This document shows, piece after piece, positions 1 to 9,478 of a DNA stretch of 64,000 nucleotides. The notes beneath the pieces are model-generated. The model ran no database searches. It was not told the origin of the DNA and worked only from the letters and a program-made list of their open reading frames with translations. The stretch's first letter is position 1, and each line of letters starts with the position of its first letter. This DNA is from Bradyrhizobium sacchari (lineage in GTDB: Bacteria > Pseudomonadota > Alphaproteobacteria > Rhizobiales > Xanthobacteraceae), in the NCBI RefSeq assembly GCF_002068095.1, contig NZ_LWIG01000001.1, positions 584,903 to 648,902 of the forward strand. The letters are read 5' to 3'. Made by a program: the position numbers and the translations under genes.

Positions 1-568
1 CCGCCTCAATCTCGAGACCGCCGGCATCGCCGTCGACCATCGCGGCCGTATCACGGTCGATCCGGTGACCTTGCAGACCAGCGTGCCGCACATCTACGCC
101 GCCGGCGACGTGATCGGCTTTCCGAGCCTTGCCTCGACCTCGATGGAGCAGGGCCGCGTCGCCGCCTGCCATGCGCTCGGCATGGAGCCCCTGGCGCCGC
201 CGGAATTCTTTCCCTACGGCATCTATTCGGTGCCGGAGATCTCGACCGCCGGCCTCACCGAGGAAGAGGTGCGCACGCGCGGCATTCCCTACGAGGTCGG
301 CATCGCCCGCTTCCGCGAGACCTCGCGCGGCCACATCATGGGGCTGAACAGCGGCATGATGAAGATGATCTTCTCGACCAAAACGCGCCGCCTGCTCGGC
401 GTGCATATTCTGGGCGAAGGCGCCACCGAGCTGATCCATATCGGCCAGGCCGTGCTCAACCTCAAAGGCACAATCGACTATTTCATCCAGAACACGTTCA
501 ACTATCCGACGCTGGCGGAAGCGTACAAGATCGCCGGGCTGGATGCGTGGAACAGGATGACGCGGTGA
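1..568 (+). CDS. sthA: Soluble (Si-specific) NAD(P)+ transhydrogenase, C-terminal part
   Basis: This is the 3' end of a gene that begins before the window; the reading frame is open from base 2 to the TGA at 566-568. The product is a flavoprotein of the pyridine nucleotide-disulfide oxidoreductase family that moves hydride between NADH and NADP+ in the cytosol. Visible signs are the FAD-binding 'YAAGDV' motif early in the fragment and a C-terminal dimerisation domain that closes with 'PTLAEAYKIAGLDA', the usual end of SthA rather than of lipoamide dehydrogenase. There is no His-Glu dyad of the disulfide reductases in this tail, which also favours SthA. The N-terminal half cannot be checked here. 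Confidence 0.85.
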   Translation, partial: RLNLETAGIAVDHRGRITVDPVTLQTSVPHIYAAGDVIGFPSLASTSMEQGRVAACHALGMEPLAPPEFFPYGIYSVPEISTAGLTEEEVRTRGIPYEVGIARFRETSRGHIMGLNSGMMKMIFSTKTRRLLGVHILGEGATELIHIGQAVLNLKGTIDYFIQNTFNYPTLAEAYKIAGLDAWNRMTR

Positions 569-958
569 TCTTTCGCCCGAGGCCGGAATTCAAACGCAGT
601 TTGAATTCCGAGTGAGGGGGAGTCTCCGCGGGTCGTACGCCCATTGCAATGACGCCTTCTCAACACGTCATTGCGAGCGCAGCCAAGCAATCCAGAATCC
701 CTGCGCGAAAAGACTCTGGATTGCTTCGCTGCGCTCGCAATGACGGTTGCAGCACCTCGGAAACACAATGACCTCCGTTCTCGCGGAGAGAAGCCCCTCA
801 CCCCAACCCTCTGCCCGTAAGAACGGGGAGAGGGAGAAGAGGCAGCGTCAGCGCATGCCTGCATTCCACTGCGCGGGACATCACGCGATTGCGTTCGCTT
901 TCGCCACCACGTAGCCTGATCGCTTCAACAAACAGAAAATTCAACCGGAGAGAACGCC
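569..958. other. Intergenic region with two repeat elements, no gene
   Basis: The 390-base gap between sthA and the LLM monooxygenase holds a palindromic repeat at 666-745 and a 'CTCACCCC...CTCTG' type repeat at about 785-840. I see no credible gene. The start region of the next gene has GGAGAG about 8 bases before its ATG. Confidence 0.7.
666..745. repeat. Intergenic palindromic repeat, family A
   Basis: About 80 bases forming a long inverted repeat. The left arm begins CGTCATTGCGAGCGCAG and the right arm ends GCGCTCGCAATGACG, with CAATCCAGA facing TCTGGATTG inside. A second copy lies at 34922-35008. The shape is that of a REP/MITE-like intergenic element, and both copies lie between genes. 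Confidence 0.8.
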
Positions 959-2194
959 ATGGCGCGCCTGAAGTTCGGAGCCTTCCTTGCCCCGCATCAC
1001 CCGATCGGGGAGCATCCGATGCTGCAGTTCCGGCGCGATCTCGACCTGGTCGAGCAGCTGGATGCGCTCGGCTATGACGAGTTCTGGTGCGGCGAGCACC
1101 ATTCCTCCGGATGGGAGATGATCGCTTCGCCCGAGATGTTCTTGGCCGCAGCCGGCGAGCGCACCAAGCGGATCAAGCTCGGCACCGGCGTGGTCTCGCT
1201 GCCCTATCACCACCCCTTCAACGTCGCCCAGCGCATGGTGCAGCTCGACCATATGACCGGCGGCCGCGCCATCTTCGGCTCCGGCCCCGGCGCGCTGGCT
1301 TCCGACGCGCACACGCTCGGCATCGACCCGATGACGCAGCGCGACCGCCAGGACGAGGCGATCGGCGTGATCCGCCGCCTGTTCAACGGCGAGCGCGTCA
1401 CCGCGAAGAGCGACTGGTTCACCATGAACGATGCCGCGCTCCAGATCCTCCCCTTGCAGGAGGAGATGCCGTTCGTGGTGGCCTCGCAGATCTCGCCGTC
1501 AGGCATGACGCTCGCCGGCAAATACGGCATCGGCATCATCTCGCTGGGCTCGATGACCACGCAGGGCCTGATGTCGCTGCAACAGCAATGGCAGTTCGCC
1601 GAAGACGCCGCGAAGAAGCACGGCACCAAGGTCAACCGCGCCGACTGGCGCGTGCTCTTGACCTTCCACATCGCCGAGAGCCGCGAGCAGGCCCGCAAGG
1701 AGGCCGGCGCCGGGCTGATGCGCTGGCACAACGAATATAATGTCGGCACGCTGCAACGGCCCGGCCTGACCGCATTCTCCTCGCCGGATGAGGCCGTGGA
1801 CAAGACCGCCTTCGTCGAAGGCGCCGCGTCCACCATCGGCACGCCCGAGGACCTCGTCAAAACCATCAAGAACGTGATGCAGGTCTCCGGCGGCGTCGGC
1901 GCCATCATCGGCTTCGTGCACGACTGGGCCAATCCGGAAGCCACGCGCCGGAGCTGGGACATGGTGGCGCGCTATGTCGTGCCGGAGATCAACGGCTACA
2001 TCGACGGCCTGCGCAGGTCGCAGAAATTCGTGATCGAGAACCGTGCGATCTTCGAGCGCGCGGGCCAGGCCGTGATGGCCAAGATCATGGAGAACGAGAA
2101 GGCCGCCGAGGCGCTGAAGGTGACCGGCCCGGGCCGCGTCGCGATTCCCGCGGTCAACGCTCCGGACCTGCAGAAGGAAGCGGCAAAGCGGTAG
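959..2194 (+). CDS. LLM-class flavin-dependent monooxygenase
   Basis: A 411-residue member of the bacterial luciferase-like superfamily, predicted to use reduced FMN and O2 to oxygenate a small organic substrate in the cytosol. The N-terminal strand 'KFGAFLAPHH', the 'GYDEFWCGEHH' motif near residues 38-48, 'LGTGVVSLPYHHP' and 'GGRAIFGSGPGA' are family hallmarks of the TIM-barrel. It most resembles the limonene monooxygenase/alkanal monooxygenase branch, but the substrate cannot be read from sequence. The ATG at 959 follows GGAGAG at good spacing. The P450 gene follows 125 bases downstream in the same direction, which suggests a shared oxidative pathway. Function at family level is firm; substrate is unknown. 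Confidence 0.88.
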   Translation: MARLKFGAFLAPHHPIGEHPMLQFRRDLDLVEQLDALGYDEFWCGEHHSSGWEMIASPEMFLAAAGERTKRIKLGTGVVSLPYHHPFNVAQRMVQLDHMTGGRAIFGSGPGALASDAHTLGIDPMTQRDRQDEAIGVIRRLFNGERVTAKSDWFTMNDAALQILPLQEEMPFVVASQISPSGMTLAGKYGIGIISLGSMTTQGLMSLQQQWQFAEDAAKKHGTKVNRADWRVLLTFHIAESREQARKEAGAGLMRWHNEYNVGTLQRPGLTAFSSPDEAVDKTAFVEGAASTIGTPEDLVKTIKNVMQVSGGVGAIIGFVHDWANPEATRRSWDMVARYVVPEINGYIDGLRRSQKFVIENRAIFERAGQAVMAKIMENEKAAEALKVTGPGRVAIPAVNAPDLQKEAAKR

Positions 2195-2319
2195 GCGGCC
2201 TCTGTCGTTCCGGCCTACTGCGCAAATGCGCACGGTGGCCGGGATGACGATGGCGTGATTGCGCGCAAGACGACCCCGATGTGCTATGCAGGCCGGGTCA
2301 GCCTACCGGAGCAATCCTC

Positions 2320-3693
2320 ATGTCGATGCAGAATGTCGCCCCTGCGCTTCCGTTCACCGCCCCCAAGCGCAACGAGCTGACGCACATCCCCGGCGACGAA
2401 GGCTGGCCGATCATCGGCAAGACCTTTCAGGTGCTCGCCGACCCCAAGGGGCATATCGAGGCGAACGGCGCCAAATACGGACCGGTCTACCGAACGCATT
2501 TTTTCGGCGAGACCAACGTCGTGCTGCTCGGGCCCGAGGCCAACGAGCTCGTGATGTTCGACCAGCAGAAGCTGTTCTCCTCGACCCATGGCTGGAACAA
2601 GGTGCTCGGCCGGCTGTTTCCGCGCGGGCTGATGATGCTCGATTTCGACGAGCACCGGCTGCATCGCAAGACGCTGTCGGTCGCGTTCAAGTCCGGGCCG
2701 ATGAAATCCTATCTCGGCGATCTCGATCGCGGCATTGCCGCGCGTGTCGCACAATGGAAGGCCAGGCCCGGCGAGATGCGGCTTTATCCGGCGATGAAGC
2801 AGCTCACGCTCGATCTCGCCGCGGCGTCCTTCCTCGGCGCCGATATCGGCCCGGAGGTCGACGAGATCAACCGCGCCTTTGTCGACATGGTCGCAGCCTC
2901 CGTCTCGCCGGTTCGCCGCCCCCTGCCCGGCAGCCAGATGTCGCGAGGGGTGAAGGGACGCAAGCGCATCGTCGCCTATTTCCGCCAGCAGATCCCGCTC
3001 CGCCGCGGCAATCACGGCGGCGACGATTTGTTCTCGCAGCTCTGCCGCGCCACCCACGAGGATGGCGCGCTGCTGTCCGAGCAGGACATCATCGACCACA
3101 TGAGCTTCCTGATGATGGCCGCGCACGACACGCTGACCTCCTCGCTGACCTCCTTCATCGGCGAGCTCGCCGCCAACCCGGACTGGCAGGACAGGTTGCG
3201 CGCGGAGGTCCTGGCGCTCGGGCTCGCCCCTGATGCGCCGAGCAGCTTCGACGATCTCGAAAAGATGCCGCTGTCGGAGATGGCATTCAAGGAAGCGCTG
3301 CGGATCAAGCCGCCGGTGCCCTCGATGCCGCGCCGCGCCATGCGCGATTTCACCTTCAGGGGCTATATGATTCCCGCCGGCACCGCGATCGGCGTCAATC
3401 CGCTCTACACCCATCACATGAAGGACATCTGGCCCGAGCCGGACCGCTTCGATCCCTTGCGTTTCACCGAGGAAGCCCAGCGTGGCCGCCACCGCTTCGC
3501 CTTCGTGCCGTTCGGCGGAGGCGCGCATATGTGCCTCGGCCTGCACTTCGCCTATATGCAGGCCAAGTGCTTCGCGCGACACTTCCTGCAGAACATCGAG
3601 GTGTCGCTGGAGCCGGGCTACAAGCCGGACTGGCAGATGTGGCCGATCCCGAAGCCGCGGGACGGGCTAAGGGTCAGGGTGAAGGCGGTGTGA
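2320..3693 (+). CDS. Cytochrome P450
   Basis: A 457-residue soluble P450. Heme ligand Cys405 sits in 'FGGGAHMCLG'; the I-helix oxygen-activation motif 'AAHDTLT' is near residue 267; the K-helix ExxR is E325-R328 ('KEALR'). No N-terminal membrane anchor is present, as usual for bacterial P450s that use separate ferredoxin or flavodoxin partners; none is encoded nearby. The start at 2320 is chosen because GGAG lies 7 bases upstream, while in-frame codons further upstream lack one. The N-terminal 'PGDEGWPIIGKT' resembles CYP120/CYP26-like enzymes that act on hydrophobic or isoprenoid substrates; that assignment is an inference. The gene lies downstream of an LLM monooxygenase and converges on an SDR. 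Confidence 0.93.
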   Translation: MSMQNVAPALPFTAPKRNELTHIPGDEGWPIIGKTFQVLADPKGHIEANGAKYGPVYRTHFFGETNVVLLGPEANELVMFDQQKLFSSTHGWNKVLGRLFPRGLMMLDFDEHRLHRKTLSVAFKSGPMKSYLGDLDRGIAARVAQWKARPGEMRLYPAMKQLTLDLAAASFLGADIGPEVDEINRAFVDMVAASVSPVRRPLPGSQMSRGVKGRKRIVAYFRQQIPLRRGNHGGDDLFSQLCRATHEDGALLSEQDIIDHMSFLMMAAHDTLTSSLTSFIGELAANPDWQDRLRAEVLALGLAPDAPSSFDDLEKMPLSEMAFKEALRIKPPVPSMPRRAMRDFTFRGYMIPAGTAIGVNPLYTHHMKDIWPEPDRFDPLRFTEEAQRGRHRFAFVPFGGGAHMCLGLHFAYMQAKCFARHFLQNIEVSLEPGYKPDWQMWPIPKPRDGLRVRVKAV

Positions 3694-3703
3694 ATTAGTC
3701 CAC

Positions 3704-3783
3704 CGTCATTCCGGGGCGCACGAAGTGCGAACCCGAAATCTCGAGGTTCCGGGTTCGATGCTTCGCATCGCCCCGGAACGACG
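3704..3783. repeat. Intergenic palindromic repeat, family B copy 1
   Basis: Inverted repeat of about 80 bases starting CGTCATTCCGGGGCG and ending CGCCCCGGAACGACG (right arm read in part), with CCCGAAATCTCGAGG near the centre. It separates the convergent P450 and SDR genes and could act as a bidirectional terminator. Related copies are at 36717-36797, 40196-40298, 40910-41016 and 41867-41982. Confidence 0.8.
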
Positions 3784-3798
3784 ACAGATCATCCGTCC

Positions 3799-4638
3799 CT
3801 ACGTCCCCTGATCAAATGCCTTGCGCAGCGCCGACAAGCCCTGCTGCTGCTGGCTCCAGTTGCGGCCGCCGGTCATGGCGCCGTCGATGACGAGGTCGTG
3901 GCCGTTGATGAAGCTGGATTCGTCGCTGGCCAGGAACACCGCGGCATAGGCGATGTCGTCGGGAAGACCTGCGCGCGGGATCGGTTGCGCGGTCTTGTAG
4001 ACCTCGCGCATCACCGCGGGCGTCTTCTCCGCGGCATCGGTCGACAGCCCCAGCGCCTTGCCGAAAATGCCGGTCGCGATCGCGCCGGGCGAGATCGAGT
4101 TGACGCGGACGTTGGATTCGCCGAGCTCCATCGCCACGCATTTGGTGAGATGGATCACCGCGGCCTTGGCCGCGCCATAGACGATGGACGAGGAAAACCC
4201 GGCGAGGCGGCCGGCGATGCTGCCATTGTTGATGATGCTCCCGGACCCCTGCTTCTTCATATGGGGCGCGGCGTGCTTCATGCCGAGCATGACGCTGCGC
4301 ACCAAGGTCGCCATCGCCGCGTCGAACCGTTCGACCTCGAGCCCCTCGATGCCGCCGGTCTGCGCCGGGCCGCCGGCATTGTTGAACAGGCAGTCGATCC
4401 GGCCGAACTTCTCCACCGCGAGGGCGATCAGCGCCTGCATCTGCGCTTCGACGGTCACGTCGGTCTGGCGGAAAACGCAGTCGGCCCCGAGCTGCCTCGC
4501 CAGCGCCTCGCCTTCCGGTATGCGCCGCCCGGCGATCACAATTTTGGCACCTTCGGCAACGAAGACTTCCGCAGTCCGCAATCCGATCCCGCTCGTCGCG
4601 CCCGTGATCACCGCCACCTTGCCGTCCAGCCTGCCCAT
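3799..4638 (-). CDS. SDR-family NAD(P)-dependent oxidoreductase
   Basis: A 279-residue classical short-chain dehydrogenase/reductase. The Rossmann motif TGATSGIG occupies residues 12-19, the structural 'NNAG' residues 86-89, and the catalytic set is Ser140, Tyr154 and Lys158 ('YGAAK'). A late 'INGHDLVIDGAMT' is the usual SDR C-terminal signature. The enzyme oxidises an alcohol or reduces a ketone with NAD(P)H in the cytosol; the substrate is unknown. The start at 4638 is preferred because 'AGGGA' precedes it, although an in-frame codon 15 residues upstream exists. It converges on the P450/LLM pair and may act on an oxygenated product of them; that link is an inference. Confidence 0.92.
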   Translation of the reverse strand: MGRLDGKVAVITGATSGIGLRTAEVFVAEGAKIVIAGRRIPEGEALARQLGADCVFRQTDVTVEAQMQALIALAVEKFGRIDCLFNNAGGPAQTGGIEGLEVERFDAAMATLVRSVMLGMKHAAPHMKKQGSGSIINNGSIAGRLAGFSSSIVYGAAKAAVIHLTKCVAMELGESNVRVNSISPGAIATGIFGKALGLSTDAAEKTPAVMREVYKTAQPIPRAGLPDDIAYAAVFLASDESSFINGHDLVIDGAMTGGRNWSQQQQGLSALRKAFDQGT

Positions 4639-4793
4639 GGAATGTCCCTGCTTTCGAACCCCTTGACGCCAAATGGCGAACACCGATCGACGACGGCGCC
4701 GCGACAGAAGGCGCCGCGACGGTCACTATTCCTGCCCGCTTCCGACAAGGCAAGCTTTGCTTGCGCGTCCGACATGCGTAACATTCAAGGCGG

Positions 4794-5783
4794 ATGCACG
4801 TCGCAACCGGGCTGCGCATGGAGAGGCTGATCGAGGAGTTCCGCAAGGGCTGGCAGGGCGTGGCACCTCCGTCGCTCGGCCTGAGCATCGCCTTTGCGAT
4901 CGCCTGCCTGCTGGTTGCGACGCTGGCGCGCTGGGGCCTCGCGTATGTCCGGCCCGACGTCTACTTCACCCCCTATTTTCCGGCCGTGTTCTTTGCTGCC
5001 GCTTTCGGCGGTTTCCGGATCGGCATCGTGACCGCGATCGTCGGCGGCGTGCTCGGCGTCGTCGTGAATTTCGGCGATGCCTTTGCCGATCGCGCGCGCT
5101 TTGCCCTGCTGGCTCTGTACTGGGCGGTCTGCGCGCTCACCATCTGGGGTGTCGAGCACTATCGCACGCTGCTGATGGAGCAGCGCCGGATCTCCAAACG
5201 CCTGACCGAGGAGGAAGACTATCGCAAGCTTCTGGTCGACGAGCTCCAGCACCGGCTGAAGAACAAGCTCTCGACCGTGCACGCCGTGATTCACCAGGTG
5301 CTGCACGACCAGCCGCAGGTCTGGGCCCGGATCGATCCGCGGCTGCGCTCGCTGGCCACGACCGATGACCTGATCTCGCGGATCGACAAGGGCGGCTGCG
5401 ACATCCGCGACCTCTTGATCGCCGAGCTCGGGCCCTACGGCCATGTCCGCTTCACCCTCAACGGCGACCGGCTGTTCCTGCCGCCGAAGCTCGCGGTCAC
5501 GCTGTCATTGATGTTTCACGAACTCGCCACCAATGCGGGAAAATACGGCGCGTTCTCCGCGCCGCGCGGACTGCTGCAGGTGTCGTGGACCGTCAGCGGC
5601 GACCGCCTGACCGTCACCTGGGACGAGACCGAGGGTCCGAGCATAGGCAAAGTGTCGCCGCCTGGCTTCGGCACCAAATTATTGAAGTCCGCGCTCGCCG
5701 CCTTCGACGGCAAGACCGAGGTCTCTTATCTGGAGACCGGTCTGCATTGCATCATGCAATGCCGCATCCCCAAAGGCGGCTAG
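4794..5783 (+). CDS. HWE-family sensor histidine kinase with DUF4118 membrane domain
   Basis: A 329-residue membrane sensor kinase. Residues about 25-125 carry three or four hydrophobic helices of the DUF4118 type. The phosphoacceptor is His153 in 'DELQHRLKNKL'. The ATP-binding part has the N-box 'HELATNAGKYG', the 'WDE' (W-x-E) motif that defines the HWE class, and 'PPGFGTKLL'. HWE kinases are typical of Rhizobiales and often feed general stress response regulators; no response regulator is adjacent, so the partner is unknown. The start is uncertain: ATG at 4794 has AAGGCGG almost touching it, and ATG at 4818 is an alternative that loses eight residues. Confidence 0.9.
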   Translation: MHVATGLRMERLIEEFRKGWQGVAPPSLGLSIAFAIACLLVATLARWGLAYVRPDVYFTPYFPAVFFAAAFGGFRIGIVTAIVGGVLGVVVNFGDAFADRARFALLALYWAVCALTIWGVEHYRTLLMEQRRISKRLTEEEDYRKLLVDELQHRLKNKLSTVHAVIHQVLHDQPQVWARIDPRLRSLATTDDLISRIDKGGCDIRDLLIAELGPYGHVRFTLNGDRLFLPPKLAVTLSLMFHELATNAGKYGAFSAPRGLLQVSWTVSGDRLTVTWDETEGPSIGKVSPPGFGTKLLKSALAAFDGKTEVSYLETGLHCIMQCRIPKGG

Positions 5784-5981
5784 ACTCGAAACAAACGAAA
5801 GAGAAGCGCGAAGGTCACGCACGCTTTTCGCGCGTGAGATTGACGCTCTGTTAATGACGATTTTCTGCGCGCCGCATCGCCGCAAAACATCCCCGTATTT
5901 CTCCGCACTGCTTAACCAAACTTAAGAGGGAACTGCGCATGATAGCGTGCATTGCAAAGGCGCGCTGAACCAAGAAGATTC

Positions 5982-7721
5982 ATGACTTCTATGAACGACA
6001 ACAAATATTCCGGCGCGAGTGAAGCCGAACTCGGATTTCTCAAGGAAATCGTTAGAATGCTGCCGGCCGGCCTGACGGTGCAAGATGCCCATGGCGAGCT
6101 TCTGCTGGTTAACGATGCCGCAGCCGCCCAGCTCGGCATGGACGGCAGCCGTCCCTCGCCTGATCTTGCGCCGCGCCGCGAAGCCTGCCGCAAGGCGCTG
6201 AGCGCCGGCCAGCCCGTCGTCACCGAGGAAGCGCTTCACGACGGCGCCGCGCGCCAGGTGCTGCTCACGACCCATCTCCCCGTTCGCCTCGCCGGACGCG
6301 AGCTCCTGATCTCCGCCTCCTCCGACATCACCGAGCAGAAGAATTTCGAGGACCAGCTGTTCCGCTCGGCCTATTTCGACGAGCTGACCGGCCTGCCCTC
6401 GCGCCGCGTGATCGAACATCGCGCCAACAGCCTGCTCGCCCGCGATCGCGAACGATTCGCGCTCGCCTTTCTCGATGTCGACAATTTCAAACACATCAAC
6501 GACTATTACGGCCACGCGGTGGGCGATGCGCTGCTGGTCGAGCTGTCGAAGCGGCTCGGGCGGGACCTGCGCGATTCCGACATGCTGTCGCGCATCTCCG
6601 GCGACGAATTCCTGCTGCTGCTCTCCCCGATCCAGAGCCAGGAGGAAGTCGCCGAGTTCATGCAATCGACGCTGGAGCGGCTGACCGCGCCGTTCTTCAT
6701 CGACCATTCGGAGGTCTTCGCCTCGACCTCGGTCGGCATCAGCCTCTATCCCGACCACGGCCGCAGCTTCGAGACGCTGCGGCAGAACGCCGACATCGCG
6801 ATGTACCGCATCAAGAACAACGGCAAGGGACTGGCCGCGTTCTTCGACGCGAGCATGGAGCGCGAAGCGCAGGCGCGAATCAAGGTCGAGCAGTCGCTGC
6901 GGCTCGCCATCCTGGAAAAGCGCTTCTGCTGCGCCTTCCAGTCCAAAGTCGACATCCGCACGCAGGCGGTGAAGGGCATCGAGGCCCTGGTGCGCCTGCG
7001 CGACGACGAAGGTGTGATCCAGGCGCCGGGCTCGTTCATCAACCTCGCCGGCGAGCTCGGACTGATCGACGAGCTGACCCACCTCGTGCTCGCCGAGATC
7101 GTCAAGTCGATCGACCTGATCAACGACACCTTCGGCGCGGAAGCGACCATCAGCATCAACGTCGCCGCCAAGCAGGCAGGCAACCCCGAGTTCATGCGCA
7201 GCTTTGCGCTCGCCCTGGAGGAAACCGGCTTTCCCCAGCGCTTCATGATCGAGGTGACGGAAGACGCCTTCGTCGCCAAGAATCATTTCCAGGCCGAGAT
7301 CCTGCCGATGTTCCGCAAGCTCGGCGTCGGCATCTCGATCGACGATTTCGGCACCGGCTATTCCTCGCTCTCGGCACTCGCCGACATCACGGCGGACGAG
7401 ATCAAGATCGACCGCTCCTTCATCACGGACATCCACAAGCGCCCGCGCAGCCAGGGCATTCTGCGCGCGATCGAGTCCTTGAGCGAAGCGCTAGGCATGA
7501 CGGTGATCGCCGAAGGCCTCGAATCCTTCGAAGAGCTGGCTTATCTGCAGGCCGCGACCAAGATCCGCTACGCGCAGGGCTATTATTTCTCCCGCCCGAT
7601 CTTCCTGGAGGAGCTGAAGCTCGCAACACCGGTCTCCAGCGAAGCCCGCGCCAGCGTGGCCAGCCGCCCGATGCAGCAGAACCGCCAGGGCTATTCGCGG
7701 GCGAGCGGGTATCGAAGGTAG
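5982..7721 (+). CDS. PAS-GGDEF-EAL cyclic-di-GMP signalling protein
   Basis: A 579-residue cytosolic protein with a PAS-like sensor (about residues 20-125), a GGDEF domain and an EAL domain. The GGDEF signature reads SGDEF at residues 206-210, so its first Gly is replaced by Ser; cyclase activity may be reduced or kept. The EAL domain looks catalytically intact: 'EALVR' from residue 334, 'DDFGTGYSSL', 'KIDRSF' and 'VIAEGLE' are all present. The likely net role is c-di-GMP hydrolysis tuned by the PAS domain. The ATG at 5982 is chosen because AAGAAGA lies just upstream; a TTG ten codons earlier lacks a ribosome site. A TTAA-N6-TTAA element lies at 5912-5925. Confidence 0.93.
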   Translation: MTSMNDNKYSGASEAELGFLKEIVRMLPAGLTVQDAHGELLLVNDAAAAQLGMDGSRPSPDLAPRREACRKALSAGQPVVTEEALHDGAARQVLLTTHLPVRLAGRELLISASSDITEQKNFEDQLFRSAYFDELTGLPSRRVIEHRANSLLARDRERFALAFLDVDNFKHINDYYGHAVGDALLVELSKRLGRDLRDSDMLSRISGDEFLLLLSPIQSQEEVAEFMQSTLERLTAPFFIDHSEVFASTSVGISLYPDHGRSFETLRQNADIAMYRIKNNGKGLAAFFDASMEREAQARIKVEQSLRLAILEKRFCCAFQSKVDIRTQAVKGIEALVRLRDDEGVIQAPGSFINLAGELGLIDELTHLVLAEIVKSIDLINDTFGAEATISINVAAKQAGNPEFMRSFALALEETGFPQRFMIEVTEDAFVAKNHFQAEILPMFRKLGVGISIDDFGTGYSSLSALADITADEIKIDRSFITDIHKRPRSQGILRAIESLSEALGMTVIAEGLESFEELAYLQAATKIRYAQGYYFSRPIFLEELKLATPVSSEARASVASRPMQQNRQGYSRASGYRR

Positions 7722-7839
7722 GCCTCGCCAATCTTCGCCGGGACGACACCGGGAAAGGCCGCACTTCCGTCGACCGATTCCCCCTTTGAAATTGCTGGCC
7801 TTTTGGTAATACACAGGCGGGCTTCCCGCGAGGCACGCC

Positions 7840-9282
<1,443 letters not shown>

Positions 9283-9284
9283 GT

Positions 9285-9314
9285 TTCGAGACTCGCTTTG
9301 TCCAGAGTCTCGGA
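9285..9314. promoter_or_regulatory. Inverted repeat, candidate activator binding site
   Basis: CGAGACTC at 9287-9294 is mirrored by GAGTCTCG at 9305-9312 with a 10-base centre; one more A-T pair and a G-T pair extend it. It begins three bases after the stop codon of the activator gene and lies about 90-115 bases upstream of the -24 element, a normal place for an upstream activating sequence. There is no T-run after it, which makes a plain terminator less likely but not excluded. Confidence 0.5.
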
Positions 9315-9401
9315 TTCCTGACACGCGATCTCGCCGCGCTTTCCCGAAGCCTTTGCTGAATCTGCTGGGTTTTCAGCCAATTTGCGCAAAGCTGTGGCAT
9401 C

Positions 9402-9417
9402 TGGCGCGGACCTTGCT
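9402..9417 (+). promoter_or_regulatory. Sigma-54 (-24/-12) promoter of the MFS/CoA-transferase operon
   Basis: TGGCGCG-GACC-TTGCT matches the RpoN consensus TGGCACG-N4-TTGCW with one mismatch, and the diagnostic GG and GC are exactly 10 bases apart. Transcription would begin near 9428, about 50 bases before the ATG at 9479. It sits directly downstream of a sigma-54 activator gene, which supports function. Confidence 0.8.
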
Positions 9418-9478
9418 CTTCGCTTTTGCACAATGACGCATGCTGCACATGCGCATTCGCAACCAGGGAGGACGCAAG

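Noticed and set aside
5912-5925. TTAA-N6-TTAA upstream of the PAS-GGDEF-EAL gene as a CtrA box
   Set aside because: The spacing is 6, not 7; CtrA binding is spacing-sensitive, so I do not count it.
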